NCBI GenBank assembly: GCA_024138025.1
Contig: JAMXBD010000014.1
Location: 806,001 to 870,000, forward strand
Source of the DNA: Combretum micranthum
Taxonomy: Eukaryota > Streptophyta > Magnoliopsida > Myrtales > Combretaceae
Direction of reading: 5' to 3'
Length of the DNA: 64,000 nt
Shown here: positions 24,630 through 38,296 of the stretch, one piece after another
Position numbering within the stretch: the first letter of the stretch is position 1
Layout: each line of letters opens with the position of its first letter
Program-made: the position numbers and the translations under genes
The notes under the pieces: model-generated
What the model saw: only the letters and a program-made list of their open reading frames with translations
The model's database searches: none
Told to the model about the DNA's origin: nothing

Positions 24630-27600
24630 AATATCTAAACATACCATCTCAGAAGCAAATAATACATATGACCAACCAATCTCTCCAACATTTGATTTAC
24701 GTAGGGTAAGGAAAAGTGATCTTTATGGGTGGCATTGTTTAGTTTCATATAGTCTATATAGACTCTCCAACCTGTTACTGTTCTTATTGGAATTAGTTCA
24801 TTTTTCTCATGAGGGACTACCGTCATCCCTTCCTTCTTGGGCACTACTTGTTGATGTGCTCCCACCAATTGTATCAAATTATAAATTTATAAACCTAAAG
24901 AAATCTACAATCGAGCTTGGCAGGTAACCTATCTAATGCAGTATAGAAATTTTCAAGTGTTATCCTCAAGGATCTAAGAAACAAGTACTAGTATTATCCT
25001 CTTTCTACTATTTAACTTAGTTCTTGAAGTGATATCTATTATTAACTACTAATTAATCAAAATAGCAAATCTAAGATTAATTATATATGCTTTCAAAAGA
25101 TGTATTTAATCACAAGATATACCTTACATCTTGATCCACCATAAACCCTAGTTTCTTATAATAAAATATTGATTAATGAGTTGTTTATGCTTTACACTAC
25201 AAAATCACCCAATTAAATCAATCACTCCCTTGAGTTAATCAATTCTTAACCCGACATGAGATAATAGAGACCTCTCCATCACTAGTGCCAAATAAGATTA
25301 CATTAAAGATCATAATTCCTATACAAATATTAATATTTATGCAGAAATCAACATTTTCCTAGCTTTAGATGAAACATATAATCTCTCTATTCATGAAGAT
25401 CTATCCTATTAGATGAAGCCTCTTTCCATTTGAAAAGAATCATACGTGCAACTGATTTTGCACATAAATCAATTACAAGACAATTAAAACACATGAATGA
25501 ATACAAAGGCATAAACTTTTCATTAATAAAAAACAATTCAAATCATATGGAGGTTTTGGGGTTTTACAAGACTTAGGGCATAAATATTTACTCAGCCATG
25601 AAGTTTACAATAAAAACATAAGATCTAGAGAAGTAATCAATAAACATGATATAACGATAAAACCCTTTAGATGTCTTATGATCTCCAACGGTGCTCAAGC
25701 AATTCTCCTCTTGAAGTTTGTCTTTTCTCTCCCAGGGTTCAAAAAGTATGCCAAAAGATCTTAAAATATGAAGACAAGGTAGTTATATATAGTTTAGGAT
25801 GTAAAACATGTCTACACAGGTTGGTCTACATAGGCATGCTTGGGGGAGGGCTGAACTTTCATTCCACCAACATTGAAAATTTACAACGTGCACAACCTAG
25901 TCTATACGATCGTGTAGACTGGTTGGAGGGAAGGGGGCACAAAAATCAAAAGCGTTGTTTCTTCTTTGTAAATAAGCACTATAGACAAGGATCTATTGAT
26001 ACTTATCACTTGTATAAGGCTTACCCATGAATTATCAAATATTGGGTAAATCACACCTCATTCCAAAAGTTTAATTACTTTTGCTTTAACTACTTCTTTC
26101 ATATTTGAGTTTAATCTTCTTTATGGTTGGCTAGCGAATTTGTAATTATCCTTCATTAGGATCATATGGTTACAAAATGAAGGACTATTACCTTGATTTT
26201 TAGATATCTTCTAAGTTGTTACTCTTTTATGCCTCTTTTTCACTTCCAATATCTGAGTCTTTGAACCATCTTCAGGATAGCCAATATTATCACTATTAGC
26301 TTAGAATTCTCCTTCAGGAAGGCATACTTCAAATAATTGAGCACTTGCTTCAATTTTAAGATTAGTGGTTCTTCTATTGATGATTTCAACTTAGTTGTTC
26401 TTGCCTTATCAGTTTCCTTTGTTTCTTGACTTTTTATCACATGTTCATTGGTGTCCAATTCATCTACTATATCTCTTTATTTTAGGTCTTTTGACTATAT
26501 TTGTTCTCTTTATACAAGGCATATCTCTGGTAGCGTCTTTATATAATATATCCTACATGTAAGCATCAACTGGAAAGTCAAAAGTACCTAGCACAAGCCA
26601 TCTTCTCCCTTAAGATGTTTAATAACTTGAGTACTTTAACTACTACTTCTACACCCCTTACTCTCAATCTAAGAGTTCCATCACTAATGTCTATAACTAC
26701 TTTGACAGTTGTTTGGAATGGTTGTCCTAAGAATAAAGACACTTTGCCAACTTCTTCCCTATCTAATATTATAAAGTCAATAGGATATAAAAGTTATCTC
26801 ACCTTCATCAACACATCTTCAATAATTCCTCAAGGATATTTAAAAAATCTATCAAATAATTGTAAACATATACATGTTGGGATAGGTTCTTTAATCCTAA
26901 TCTTTTTAACATGCTATATGGCATTTAATTGACATTAGCTCCTAGATCAACGAGAGCCTTTTCTATAAGTTTATCACCAATAATACAAGGAAAAGAGAAA
27001 CTTATTGTGTTCATTAGCTTTGTTGGTAACTTATCTTATAGAAGCATTGAGCATTCCTTATTAGCACGATCATGGCTAAGGTATTGCTTTTTATTTAGGA
27101 GTAGATCCTTCGCATGTTGGGCATCTATGCTAAATCTTTCACAAGAGAGTTTAAAGAGAGTTTCTTAGGCCATCCTTACATAACTATGCATATTATATTG
27201 AGAGTTCTTTTGGAAATTCTTTTTATATCCCTTAAAATTTACTTATTCAACCTACTTTGGGAAAATTGTACCTCACCTCTGATACTTACATGTAGTCCAA
27301 ATTCTTACCCTATTCATCTATCTCAGAAGTCAGCAAAGTTGCTATATCTACATTGCTAATGCTTATCATGTTACAGCTACCTCTCATATTATGGTGTTGA
27401 TAGTTATTTATGGATATATTCTCCCTTAGTGTTTTTACTTCTTCAGGTGTCTTTGAATTTAGTTTGCTATTAAAGGAAAAATTGATCATCTATCTTGTCT
27501 AAATGTTGAGACCATTTTAGAACATTTGAATTTCTATCCAAAGTGAAAAGACCATGATTGGGACATTTTCTCAATGACTCCTTGAAACAAACCTATGTTT

Positions 27601-28000
27601 TATACAATGTCTCTAAATTCAATTGTGTAAATGTAGATATATCATGTCTAAGCTTTGCTATATTGGCAAGTGGAAATTATTTCTCTCGGAATTTTCTACC
27701 ATGACTTTCCATGTATAAATCAATTCTCTTTTTGATGAATTCAATTAAGACCATGCTTTGCCACTTAGTGAAAATGGCAGCAGTACGAGAAACATCGCAT
27801 TATTGCCTACTCAAATTTTAAACGTGTCACATATTTTCAAAAAATATAAGATACATAAATATGGGTTTTCATATTACAGCCCTCTAATTGCACCACCTAT
27901 TGTAACATTTATATTATGCTTTCTTTTATCACAAAATCTTTTACTTCAATTGCAAGTCTTTTAAGCCTCCAATCAAATCTAGCTTCATATATTTCAACAC
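24630..28000 (-). pseudogene. Athila-like Ty3/gypsy gag-protease-RT relic
   Basis: A decayed polyprotein read right to left. Gag is at about 27950-27440: an ENPNLHI-like start, FPFSLSGKAW, and an ITTW-like stretch. Protease and flank are at about 27000-26610: FPCIIGDKLIEKALVDLGAN with the DLGA active-site form of Athila (about 26960-26925), then GIIEDVL-V, VDFIILD-EEV-KVSLFLGQPF and VIDISDGTLRLRV. The linker (LKYAFL, 26340) leads to the RT N-terminus (VVKAKVIKLLE-GVIYPI, about 26090-26040). The RT continues at 24877-24635 with VVPKKEGMTVV, NELIPIRTVTGWR, KLNNATHKDHFSLPYVNQML. Between the two RT parts a 1.1-kb insertion (24875-26009) interrupts the frame. Many stops; no function expected. Confidence 0.7.
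24875..26009. mobile_element. 1.1-kb insertion inside the Athila-like RT (possible solo LTR)
   Basis: Removing this segment rejoins the Athila-like RT reading frame: the right side ends at the SWVSLIQ codons and the left side resumes LVGAHQQVVPKK. The border word TTGTAT is present at both junctions (24869-24874 and 26010-26015), a 5-6 base target duplication. The inside is non-coding, and its 5' part (AACCTATCTAATGCAGTATAG, TGTTATCCTCAAGGAT) looks like an LTR leader. I cannot place exact TG...CA ends, so solo LTR is an inference. Confidence 0.5.
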
Positions 28001-28136
28001 ATCACTCTTGGTGATTGTTTTTTGTCTTGTTGTTGATTGCCCATAATTCTTGCAAAATATAAAAAGTCACTAAGTGAGGAAAAAGAAAACAAATATGGTA
28101 GAATTAACAAGGTATTTGACTTTTGAAATGTTATGA

Positions 28137-28154
28137 TCCCTTGTCATGATGCCA
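28137..28154 (-). other. relic primer-binding site of the Athila-like element
   Basis: On the minus strand TTTTTGGCATCATGACAAGGGATCAT stands where Athila elements have TGGCGCCGTTGCCGGGGA. Eleven of 18 positions agree, and most differences are CpG-type transitions. It lies directly upstream of the gag relic, as a PBS should. Confidence 0.4.
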
Positions 28155-28160
28155 AAAACT

Positions 28161-29866
28161 TGATTCAAGTAGGTGATCACTAAGCAAGTGTACCTATTAA
28201 TCTGTATAATACACCTAATCAAATCGACTATCATCTAATAGGAATCAAAAGTACATATAATGAATTTAACCGAATCGGACAACCTATAATTAAGAAAATA
28301 GAATTATCTAATCTATTAAAATCGATTATATAATTCTTAATTATAACTTATTCATAACTAGAAATCGGATTCATATGTGTATGTATCTAGATATTGCTTC
28401 CCCTATAATTATTATGGAAAATATAGTTAAATTCAATATATCATGTTTTTGGATCATTGCAATTTCTATTTTTCATTGTAATAGGGATTGCTTGTATTCA
28501 AAATCACTAATCCTCTATTAACCAATTGAAACTTTTTGATTAATTAATACAAATTACATTACTTCGATTAATTAACGCACTTACTAATTAATTAATTTTG
28601 ACCTATGAATTTACCTATTAGGTTTCACCTTGATTTGATAAAATTATATGTCATGACATGCTCTAGATTGCATGCAACTTCGTTCAATTATATAGATCTA
28701 ATTATATTTATGAAATACTATCCACCATATAGAATATCTTATATATCTGATTAAATCTTTGGAAATAATTCCATAAAAAATGCATAATTGAATGTTAGAA
28801 ACATGAAATCGTCGTTCAAATAGTGCTTCACATAATAATTCTAAGGTTACATTGTTGAACTGAAGGGTTCAAGATGAATTTTGATAAGAAAATAAATTGC
28901 ACAATTACTCATTTGTTAGAGTTAATTTACACATATTTGATCAAATGTGTTTGTGATATGATGTGTTTCTATTTGTGTTTGTTTGTAAATTTGTAGGACC
29001 TAACAGCATTATAGCTAGCGTTTAAACTTCAAACATGCCTTAGGGCATGGCATTCGGATGCTAGCATGATTAGGACTCTAATCATGTGAATTGTAGCTAG
29101 CATTTGGATGTCAACCCTAGGCATCAAGGTACTAGGTATGTTTCACATAGTAAAAATGTTTTCTATCATGGTGCAATGCATTATTGTGGTGCCTAGACGC
29201 TAGTAGGGTTTATAAAATTCTATGGTTCATTTTCTAAGTAGCGTTTGGATGCTGATTGACAAAAAATTAGCTGTTAAATCATTCAATACAAGTGCAATTT
29301 TGGAAGACTTTAGCCAACAGCCAAATTACTTGAATCTTTGACAGATTTTGGTGAATGAGAAGAGCACATTATTTGCATACAAATAAGAATCTTTAATTTT
29401 CTTAATTAGTTTGTCACTTGAACTCAATTTAATTTTATTCTTATGAGAGTGTAATAGCAGTATCATTGAGATTTAATTTTCAAACACTTTTGTGAGGCCT
29501 TTCTTTGGGATCTATTGTGTGAAATACTGAGTGATTGAGTTATGCTTAGTGTGATAAGAAACTTATTATGTAGGCACAACTCTTGTAAAAATAATCGTGT
29601 GTGAAAATTTGTTGTTATGTTGTGGTGTAGCTCATTAGAAGCATTTTGTTTTGAAATGAATAAATTGTGGTGTTTAAGTCCTCCATTGGGAGACATTTGT
29701 ATGACCATAGAGATTAGATTGTGAAAACTCCACATTATATCATAGCTTGATCTCTCCATCTCTTCTGTCTTTAATTATAGAAATATACTTCGTATTTTTC
29801 TTATATTGTTTAAATTCATTGAATTGCATCATTTAATAAATAGTTGTGAAACTCAGTTACCACATC
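28161..29866 (-). repeat. putative LTR and flanking repeat sequence of the Athila-like relic
   Basis: AT-rich non-coding sequence beginning TGATTCAAGTAGG next to the PBS relic. That border would be the inner end of the 5' LTR (minus orientation); the outer end was not found. From about 29000 to 29270 the phrase TAGCRTTTGGATG recurs three times, suggesting a further unidentified LTR or repeat. No coding sequence recognised. Confidence 0.3.
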
Positions 29867-30731
29867 TAGACGTCGGCACTGTTCGGGTTGGTTCCGGTTC
29901 CGGACCCGAACCGGAACCGCTAGAGCCAGGGCAGTTCACGGTTCCACAGAACCGCCGGTTCTAGCGGTTCCAGTTTTGGTTCCACGTGAACCGTGAACTG
30001 GTTTTTTTCTTTTTAATTAATCGAAAAATGAACACAATATAAACGAGCAATTTATGCAAATATATCTAAATTTTAAAGCTTTGTAGTCCTGATAGCTTGG
30101 AGAAATAAGGTAATCTTTTTAGATATAATGGTCAGGAATTATTAGTTTTTATTAATATTTGTTTTGTGTTAAATATCCATTTAAAAATAATAAAAATATG
30201 ATATCAAAATGATTAATATACCATGAAACAAACATATAATATGATTTTATGGGAAAATACTCATGCCAAAATGTTCTATAGGCATGCAGTAGGAAGACAT
30301 GTGAAGGACACATCAAAGCTAGTTAAAAAATGGTGAAGACTAATTGGTTGGGCATGCTGTTTCGATCTTTACTTTTCGTGACAACAATTACTGCTAATTA
30401 AAACATGTCTTAATGTCATGTATGTGTGCCTTCCGAGTGAACTTGTCAACAAGGCATCGAATTTGTTGAAGTTTTGACCCCTCCATCTAGTACTGACGAT
30501 TATTAGGAATTAGATTTCTCCTGCATGGTTTTTTTTTTCTTTTCTTCTGTAGGGGCAGTTTTGACCCGGCAGAACCGTCGGTTTGTTGTGGACGAACTGT
30601 TAGGACCCGTTGGTTCCGGCGGGTCCTCTGGTGGTTCATAACTGTCCTCGACGGGATGATTTCCGAGTACGGAACTGCTGGGGACGGTTCAAGAAGGTTT
30701 ATGGTTCAGAGCCGCCCCGTGCCAACCTCTA
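29867..30731. mobile_element. non-autonomous hAT-like element
   Basis: Ends TAGACGTCGGCACTGTTCGGG and (reverse complement of the right end) TAGAGGTTGGCACGGGGCGG are terminal inverted repeats of Ac/hAT style. Subterminal regions are GC-rich, with repeated GGTTCCGG/CCGGAACC words as in plant hAT elements; the middle is AT-rich. Flanks ACCACATC and ACCGTACC are 8-base duplications differing at three sites, all transitions. 865 bp, no transposase. Confidence 0.65.
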
Positions 30732-32022
30732 ACCGTACCCAACAACAATCCCAACTGAATACTCCCTCGATTGAGCTTTTTCCTAGGTGTTAAATTGGAT
30801 TTACATACATAAGTTTATATACATATAAATTCTACTCTAGAGATTAAAAAAATGATTACAAATTTCTTAAAAAATCTCTCTCAAATAACCATGACTCTCC
30901 CTCTCATGTATATGTTTACAAGACCATTTATAGCTAAGGTAAATTGTGACAAAGAACATGGGTATGAATACAAGCATGCTTCAAGTTGTGTTTCTCTTGT
31001 AATTTAATCGATTACAAACTTTAATTTCATCTTTAGCATGGTAACACCACAATTTATTCCTAAGTTGTCCTCTGCATAAAAACTCCTCTATTGCATTTAT
31101 TTCTTCAAAATTTGAACTCCAAATATGTCTTAAGAGCTAAATTCATCTTCCAACTCCCAATATTCTTAAATTAAAATAATAACCAATTATGTGTAGGTTT
31201 TCATTTAGAATACTTATAAAAATTATTAAGAACAATACCAAAATCAACTTAATAATTAGATATAAATATGAAGTATCATTATCTCTATCCATTTCTATAA
31301 AAAAGATAAAATACATGTGGGTTCAAATGCATGATAAAAAGAAAAGTAGATTTCAACAGTGTATTTTTGAATAAAACTTATAATTTTCAAGTAGTTTGTA
31401 ACATGTGAATTCTAGTAGCTGTAAGTTTATTGTTATACAATATTTGATTTAAAAGTTATTAGGAATGTAAGGTTTAAAAAATTAGTATTGGACAATGGTT
31501 GTGATATAATAATAAAAATGTTATAATTTATACAAGTATATCATCACGTTAGTCCAAAAATTCTGGTTTAGATGCCAAGTGGTGCTCTCCTTACAAGTTG
31601 TGACAATTTTAAAACTTCACCTAGCTAAGACACATATTAAGTCTAATTTTCATTTGTAGATACAAGTTAGGAGCTTTTCAACATTATAAAGTTTGCTTAA
31701 ACAAAACATTGTATGCAAAAATTTTGTATGATTGGAATTTTGGAACCAAAATGATTATCTTTTAATTTACAAAATATTTAATAATTAAAAAAATAATAAT
31801 TATTTCATACAAATCAGTGAAATATACAAAATCAAAGTTAAATACTAACACTAAATTGCAAAAGAAAAAAAAAATTCAAGTATAGATACTGGAATGCAAA
31901 AATTTATAAGAGTCACTATCTTTCTTAATAATGGAGATACTGTAAAAACAAAAGTATGGATACAAAAATGCAAAATAAAAAATTAAAACTAATGTTTAAA
32001 TAACAAATTATAAAAAAATGAA
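30732..32022. other. no gene recognised
   Basis: AT-rich intergenic sequence. Short open frames are not supported by any recognisable domain. Confidence 0.4.
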
Positions 32023-32702
32023 GGGTTAATGATGCATTTTGTACTTGAACTTTTCATAATATACAATTAATTACCTGTTTTAGAGTAGTCAGTTCAATAC
32101 CCAATTAATTTTTTTATATCCATCAATACCACCTCTCTAACTTTCTTAGTTGACTTGGCACTTAAGAAGTAGGAAAATGACAACTATCAAATAAGTAATA
32201 AAAAACTATAAAATTATACATTGTATAATTAAGCAATTAAATAACTACTTTAATATATGTATTACTTTGCTTGCTTAATTGTTTAATTCTCTAGGTTTTC
32301 TTTTCATTTCATTTTTTTTTTTTGGTTAATGTCACAAATGATACTTGAACTTTGTAAAATTGATCAATTTAGCACTTGAAAGAAATTTTGATGAACACCA
32401 AAATACTTCTATCAAATTTTTTTAGGTACTAAATTATTCAATTTTAAAGTTCAGATATCCAATTACATATTTTGCAAAGTTCATGTACCATTTGCGACAT
32501 TATCCTCTCTTTTTTTTTTTTTTAGCTATTTGACATAAGTTACTTCCCCATTTGCTAGCAGTGTCGACTTAACAAATAAAGTTAACTTTATTAACTAAAG
32601 TAGTATTAATGTAAATGAAAACTTTAATTAGGTATTAAATTGACTATTATAAAGTTCACATAGTTAATTATAAAGATTAGATACCAAATGTAACATTAAC
32701 TC
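32023..32702. mobile_element. non-autonomous MULE-like element
   Basis: Left end GGGTTAATGATGCATTTTGTACTTGAAC and the reverse complement of the right end GAGTTAATGTTACATTTGGTATCTAA are inverted repeats. Flanks AAAAATGAA and AAAAATAAA are a 9-base duplication with one transition, as for Mutator-type elements. Inside, about 32325-32500 is itself palindromic (GGTTAATGTCACAAATGATACTTGAAC at its left, the mirror at its right), a nested shorter relative. Same family as 56844-57439. Confidence 0.6.
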
Positions 32703-32719
32703 AAAAATAAAATTATAAG

Positions 32720-33428
32720 TAGAGATGTAAGTAGGCGGATTTTTATAGGGTACCCGACCTGCCCAACCCGATAAATACCCTATAGGGTTTGGGATGGGTT
32801 TTGGGATCAATAATAAAACCCTTTGGGATGGGTTTTGGGATGAGCATAAAATCCGTTGGAAAACCCGAACCTGTTTAAATATATAAATATATATTATGTT
32901 TAGTCTCCATATTTGAAATTAACTAGCTGTACTTCATTAATTGTAAAACTATTTTTTTTCTTTTATTAAATCATTTAGAAAAAGTAAAAAACCCTAGGAC
33001 AGTAGCCCAATACTCTATGGTCTCCACTTTTAGTCTTGTTCTTGGCTCACTCTCCTAAAATTCAAGCTTCTCACTCCCGTTGTCGCATTATTTCATTCAA
33101 TGATTTTCTTTCCATAAAAATGGTTGAGATTTTATAAAGAGGATTGTATAAGTAATGATAAGAGTTTTTTTTCTTGGCCTGTAAATTGGGAACGGATCGG
33201 AAATAGAAAAAGATAACAAAAAAAAATCGTTTTTAAATATTCTATTGCATAATGATTCTAATTTTATATCGGGTTTCAGGTTCGAATTCGGATACCCTAT
33301 AGGGTTTGTTTAGCAGGTTTTGGGTTCATGGACAAAAACCCTATAAGGTTTGGGACTGGTTTTGGGAATCCTATTGGATATCGAGTTCAAATTCAGATTT
33401 TAGTATACCCGTCCCGGTTGCATTCCTA
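32720..33428. mobile_element. non-autonomous hAT-like element with perfect 8-bp duplication
   Basis: Ends TAGAGATGTAAGTAGG and (reverse complement of the right end) TAGGAATGCAACCGGG resemble Ac-type hAT termini (TAGRGATGNAA). Perfect 8-base duplication ATTATAAG at 32712-32719 and 33429-33436. Subterminal regions repeat ACCCTATAGGGTTTGGG-like palindromic words. 709 bp, non-coding. Confidence 0.8.
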
Positions 33429-33497
33429 ATTATAAGCATTGTAGTGTCATATCTTGCATTCAATTATTTGTAATTTCTTTTAAAAGAGTTTGTAATT

Positions 33498-34617
<1,120 letters not shown>

Positions 34618-36439
34618 CCTGTAATTTGATAGAATTCTGTAAAACAATTTTCTTCTGAAAAAAACTAAAACAAAATTACGTATATGCTCAATAAGTTTTA
34701 ACTAGGAATGCAGTTGAGTGGATTTTGAAGGGATTTGAAACATGAGCACAACCTTGCTATGTTAAATATCCTTTCCTAGACCCTATAGGTTGTTTAAATC
34801 GTGTCCAAAACTTGATTTATACACTTGAAGGATGTGCCAAACGTGTCCAAGGTCGATGGATGAAGTAGTTCTACTTAAGTAAAATACTTTTCTAAATTCA
34901 TATTTCTATCAACATATAATTTTGATTAAAAGTTAAATGATTTGAATAGCATGCATAACAAATTAACTTGAAATCCAATAAATAAAATAATCATTTGTCA
35001 ACATCATCAATATGTTGAGGATAGAATTTTACTGGGAGCGAGTTTACCATTAATTAGGTCATAAGAAATTTTCTAAAATTTTTTCCAAACTATGATAGCA
35101 TACCTTATCAGATTAGTCGAAGTCGGTATATTTCTATATTCTTTTGTCATGTACACAAATGTATTTCTAAGAGGTCTGTTAAATAAAAATACAGAATAAA
35201 CTACTGGCTAAAGCTCAAAAAATCAATATTTTACCTTTAAAAAATTTTGGAAAAGGTTTTACGTGACGTGCCTTAAAATTTGTAATTTGATTATATTTTG
35301 CAAACTACTTTAAATTTCCATATAAGTATCCTAAATTCCGTAAATAGACTTATTTATTGTAAAGATGCTTCGATTATTAAGTTCCCATTATATGATAATT
35401 GCATTGCATTTCACATAATTTCAACTCCAAAATTAATAACTTCAGTCGTAGGTCGTTTGTCGGACATTTCATCCAATTTTCTTTTATAAATGCGGTTAAA
35501 TGAGGGATCCCTCATTCTCTGCACATCATACTTTTTTGAAAAATACTACGAGCTCATGGTTAATTCTATAAAATTCGTAACATAAAAAGTTTTTAACAAA
35601 ATTTTTAAGCGGAGCTATTTTAAAATTTTGGTAAAACTACTATAAGTTCATAAATTTTCTTTAAATTTGTTATTTAACGTAATTATTCATAAAAGCATGT
35701 TAAAGTTTGTAAATATTATGTATTTCTATCTATATATATATATTTATGATTTATAAATTTACATGAGTATATAATTTCACACGGTAGTTCGTAAAAGGGG
35801 AGAATCTAATAATTTAACTTGTTTTTCCTAAATATTTCACTACAATTGCTAGTAAAAAAGCTGAAAAATTCATGAAATTGTAGTAGTTGGCAATTAAGTC
35901 GATATATTGCAACTTAATTTAAAAAACTTCTCAATAAAATAAAATAAAATAAAAACTGCTTTTGTCCGATGGGTGATCAATCAAAGAAATTGGTTAGATT
36001 AATATGTGACCCAGGATTCTATTTTAATATCAATCTAATCACCATTAACACATCTTTCCCTTATCAATAGGTTCTCCCCGAAATTACCTCTATGGTGTTT
36101 CTCATTTCAACTTTCAAGGAAAGGTGCAGGAGGAAAGGGAACATTTAAGGATCCAAATTAGACCCAAAATGGAATGCCATGATAAGTCTTTTTGAAAACC
36201 TAGCATTAAGGGCACTACAACAATATATGTAGGATGGAGAGAAACTCGGGAACAAGTGGGTTTAAGTACCGCTTATATTTTAACACAATTCCTTTATATA
36301 CTATTTAGTTTCATAGTACCATTATTCAAGGTTATGTTTCATCTTTTTACTTATCCAATAAAACTTGGATATTCTAATAGGTAAAATCGAGAGAAGACTC
36401 ATCCATACATACCTTCGAAATAAAACCCTAAACACCATA
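34618..36439. other. 5' flank of inhibitor gene 1, part of a segmental duplication
   Basis: Matches copy-2 flank at separate anchors: 34967-35030 with 53793-53860 (TTGAAATCCAATAAATAAAA, AATCATCAACATCATCAA) and 35770-35820 with 55535-55580 (AATTCGTAAAAG, GAATCWAATAA). Between anchors copy 2 is about 0.9 kb longer, consistent with later insertions there. No gene. Confidence 0.5.
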
Positions 36440-37009
36440 ATGGCGATAGTTTCTCTTAGTTGCTCATCCTCAATATTCTCTTTCTTTCTTGTCATGTCTG
36501 TGATTGCCATCACACCAACAACAATGTCAATGCCAACTCATAAGACCAACGATATCTTGAGTGCTGTATGTTCTAAATCCGTAGACATCCCATATTGCAT
36601 GCAAGTCATAAAAACGATCCCTGGGTCTCCACAAGCCAAAGACTTCAAAAACCTTGCACAAATCTCAATTACTTATACACTTACTAAATCCAAAGACAAC
36701 ATGAACTATGCCGTGTCTCTTGTGAAACAAGGAAGAGATCCAACGTTGAAGAACACCTACATGTCTTGTAATTCAAGTTATGTTAGCTCTTCTCACTATG
36801 TAGAACAAGCCCAAGAATATTTTAAGGAAGGCGACTACGGTGGTGTGAATATTCAGGCAAGTAATGCAATGAATACTGTTGATGTTTGTCAAAGGAAGCT
36901 CAAAGATCCACATGCTGATCCATCTCAACTTCATGAGAAGAACAAGGAATTTATCATGCTCGGTGAAATTATTGCAATGGTTGCTAATAAAATCATCGGC
37001 ATTAATTGA
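36440..37009 (+). CDS. pectinesterase/invertase inhibitor-family protein, copy 1
   Basis: Small secreted inhibitor-fold protein of the PMEI/invertase-inhibitor family (four-helix bundle), 189 residues, single exon. A hydrophobic signal peptide spans about 1-30. The four family cysteines are present: C44 and C53 (helical hairpin pair), C110 and C150. The DPTLKN...Y-SC and DYGGVNIQASNAM...D-C segments match the core of putative invertase inhibitors of the Pla a 1 type. N111-S-S is a possible glycosylation site. The start at 36440 was chosen over the in-frame ATG at 36365 because the signal peptide begins there and the copy-2 start aligns with it. Whether it binds pectinesterase or invertase cannot be told from sequence. 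Confidence 0.85.
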   Translation: MAIVSLSCSSSIFSFFLVMSVIAITPTTMSMPTHKTNDILSAVCSKSVDIPYCMQVIKTIPGSPQAKDFKNLAQISITYTLTKSKDNMNYAVSLVKQGRDPTLKNTYMSCNSSYVSSSHYVEQAQEYFKEGDYGGVNIQASNAMNTVDVCQRKLKDPHADPSQLHEKNKEFIMLGEIIAMVANKIIGIN

Positions 37010-38291
37010 TCGTGTTAAATTATGGAAGCCAAATTTCATCTATCTAATGTAGTGTCAGTACTTTCCCTTTTTTTTTTTTTTTTGGTTCCTAATGTTAGTA
37101 TTATTTATTATTTGTGTAAAACTATCTAGTTTAGTTGAGAAAACATCATTAATTATTATACAATAAATGATGTAAAGCAATAATTGATCGGCTTGGTATT
37201 AAATTATCAACTCTACTGATGGATGGATACAAATTAAAGAATGTTAATGTTACTCTTATAGCCTAGCCTTATTAAAATTCACTCAATTAAGCTCAATATA
37301 TTTTTCAACAAGAATTCACTTCAAACAACTTTTGGAAAATTAAAAGTCCACGGTCCAACGTTCACAAAAAATCAAAACAAACATCCCATCTACATATTCG
37401 GACATATCCAACATTATACGATGAAAAGTAAGAAATAAAAGAAACATCAAGCCTATCTTGCTCTAAATGTTTCGAAAGCAAAGGTAAGCTCTCTCTCTTC
37501 CTCCTCAGTCTTCACTTCTCTATCTGCAAGAAATTAGGGTTTTCTCTCGTTAGTAATATAGTATCCACAAATGTTAATGTGAATCAAGAATTGAAATTTT
37601 GTTTATGTGTTTATCTTGCAAGCTAACTAATGTTCTGTTTTTTCTTGAAATATAACGAGGTATTGATAACAAAGAAAATGATAGAGAATTACTGAAATTT
37701 GAGCTTCAGTTTGGCTCTTGAAGAGGGAAAAAAAAAAAGAAAGAAGAAACAGGTTAGGAAATATGAACTTTCTGGCTAAGTAAACTCTGTTTACGTCTTC
37801 TATTCCTTTTAATAATGCTACACTAGTAAGTTCTTGTTGGTTATTGACCGTGTAAGTCAAATCTGTTAACATGCAACTCCATTTCTCGCTACTTGTTAAC
37901 TTTATGAACCAGATCTGTTATTCTTTGATATATTACTTAGGCTATGTATTATTTTCCGCTAAAATTGACTTATGAGCTATCACATATATGCTTAAGTCCT
38001 CACAATATAGTCTTTCAAATATTGTGGTAATTTCCTATTTTTTTGAGATATAACATGTTAATCAGAAAAATAAAAAGGATGTTTTTTGGAATAATGAAAC
38101 GAAAAAGGCGTGATCCATTTACTTAGTTTATATGGATCCTTTTGCTTACATGCATTCTAAATTATCATGGTGGAAAAAGAAATGGACCCTGAACGTAAAT
38201 TTCCTTCGTTACACGATAAATTTTCGATGATCAGAATCTATTAATATTTCAACATCAGCTAAAGAGAGATAAATTTATATGATGTTTAGTA
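37010..38291. other. 3' flank of inhibitor gene 1, no further gene
   Basis: 37020-37140 matches the copy-2 3' flank (TTTCATCTAYCTAAT, AATGTTAGT, TTGTGTAAA). At about 37470 an ATG with a few codons ends at a good splice donor (AAAG|GTAAGC), preceding C/T-rich leader-like sequence, but no following exon was recognised. It may be a truncated 5' end of a gene. Confidence 0.35.
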
Positions 38292-38296
38292 AGCAT
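38292..38296. repeat. target-site duplication, left copy (AGCAT)
   Basis: AGCAT directly precedes the left LTR and is repeated at 53086-53090 after the right LTR; five bases is the norm for Ty3/gypsy insertions. Confidence 0.9.

Noticed and set aside
36322..36513. Minus-strand open frames opposite the two inhibitor genes (also 36773-37039, 56068-56391)
   Set aside because: Overlap the signal peptide and core of clear plus-strand genes; no domain of their own.
37460..37500. Mini-exon ending in a good splice donor
   Set aside because: A plausible first exon (ATG, few codons, GTAAGC) but no downstream exon could be linked, so no gene was called.
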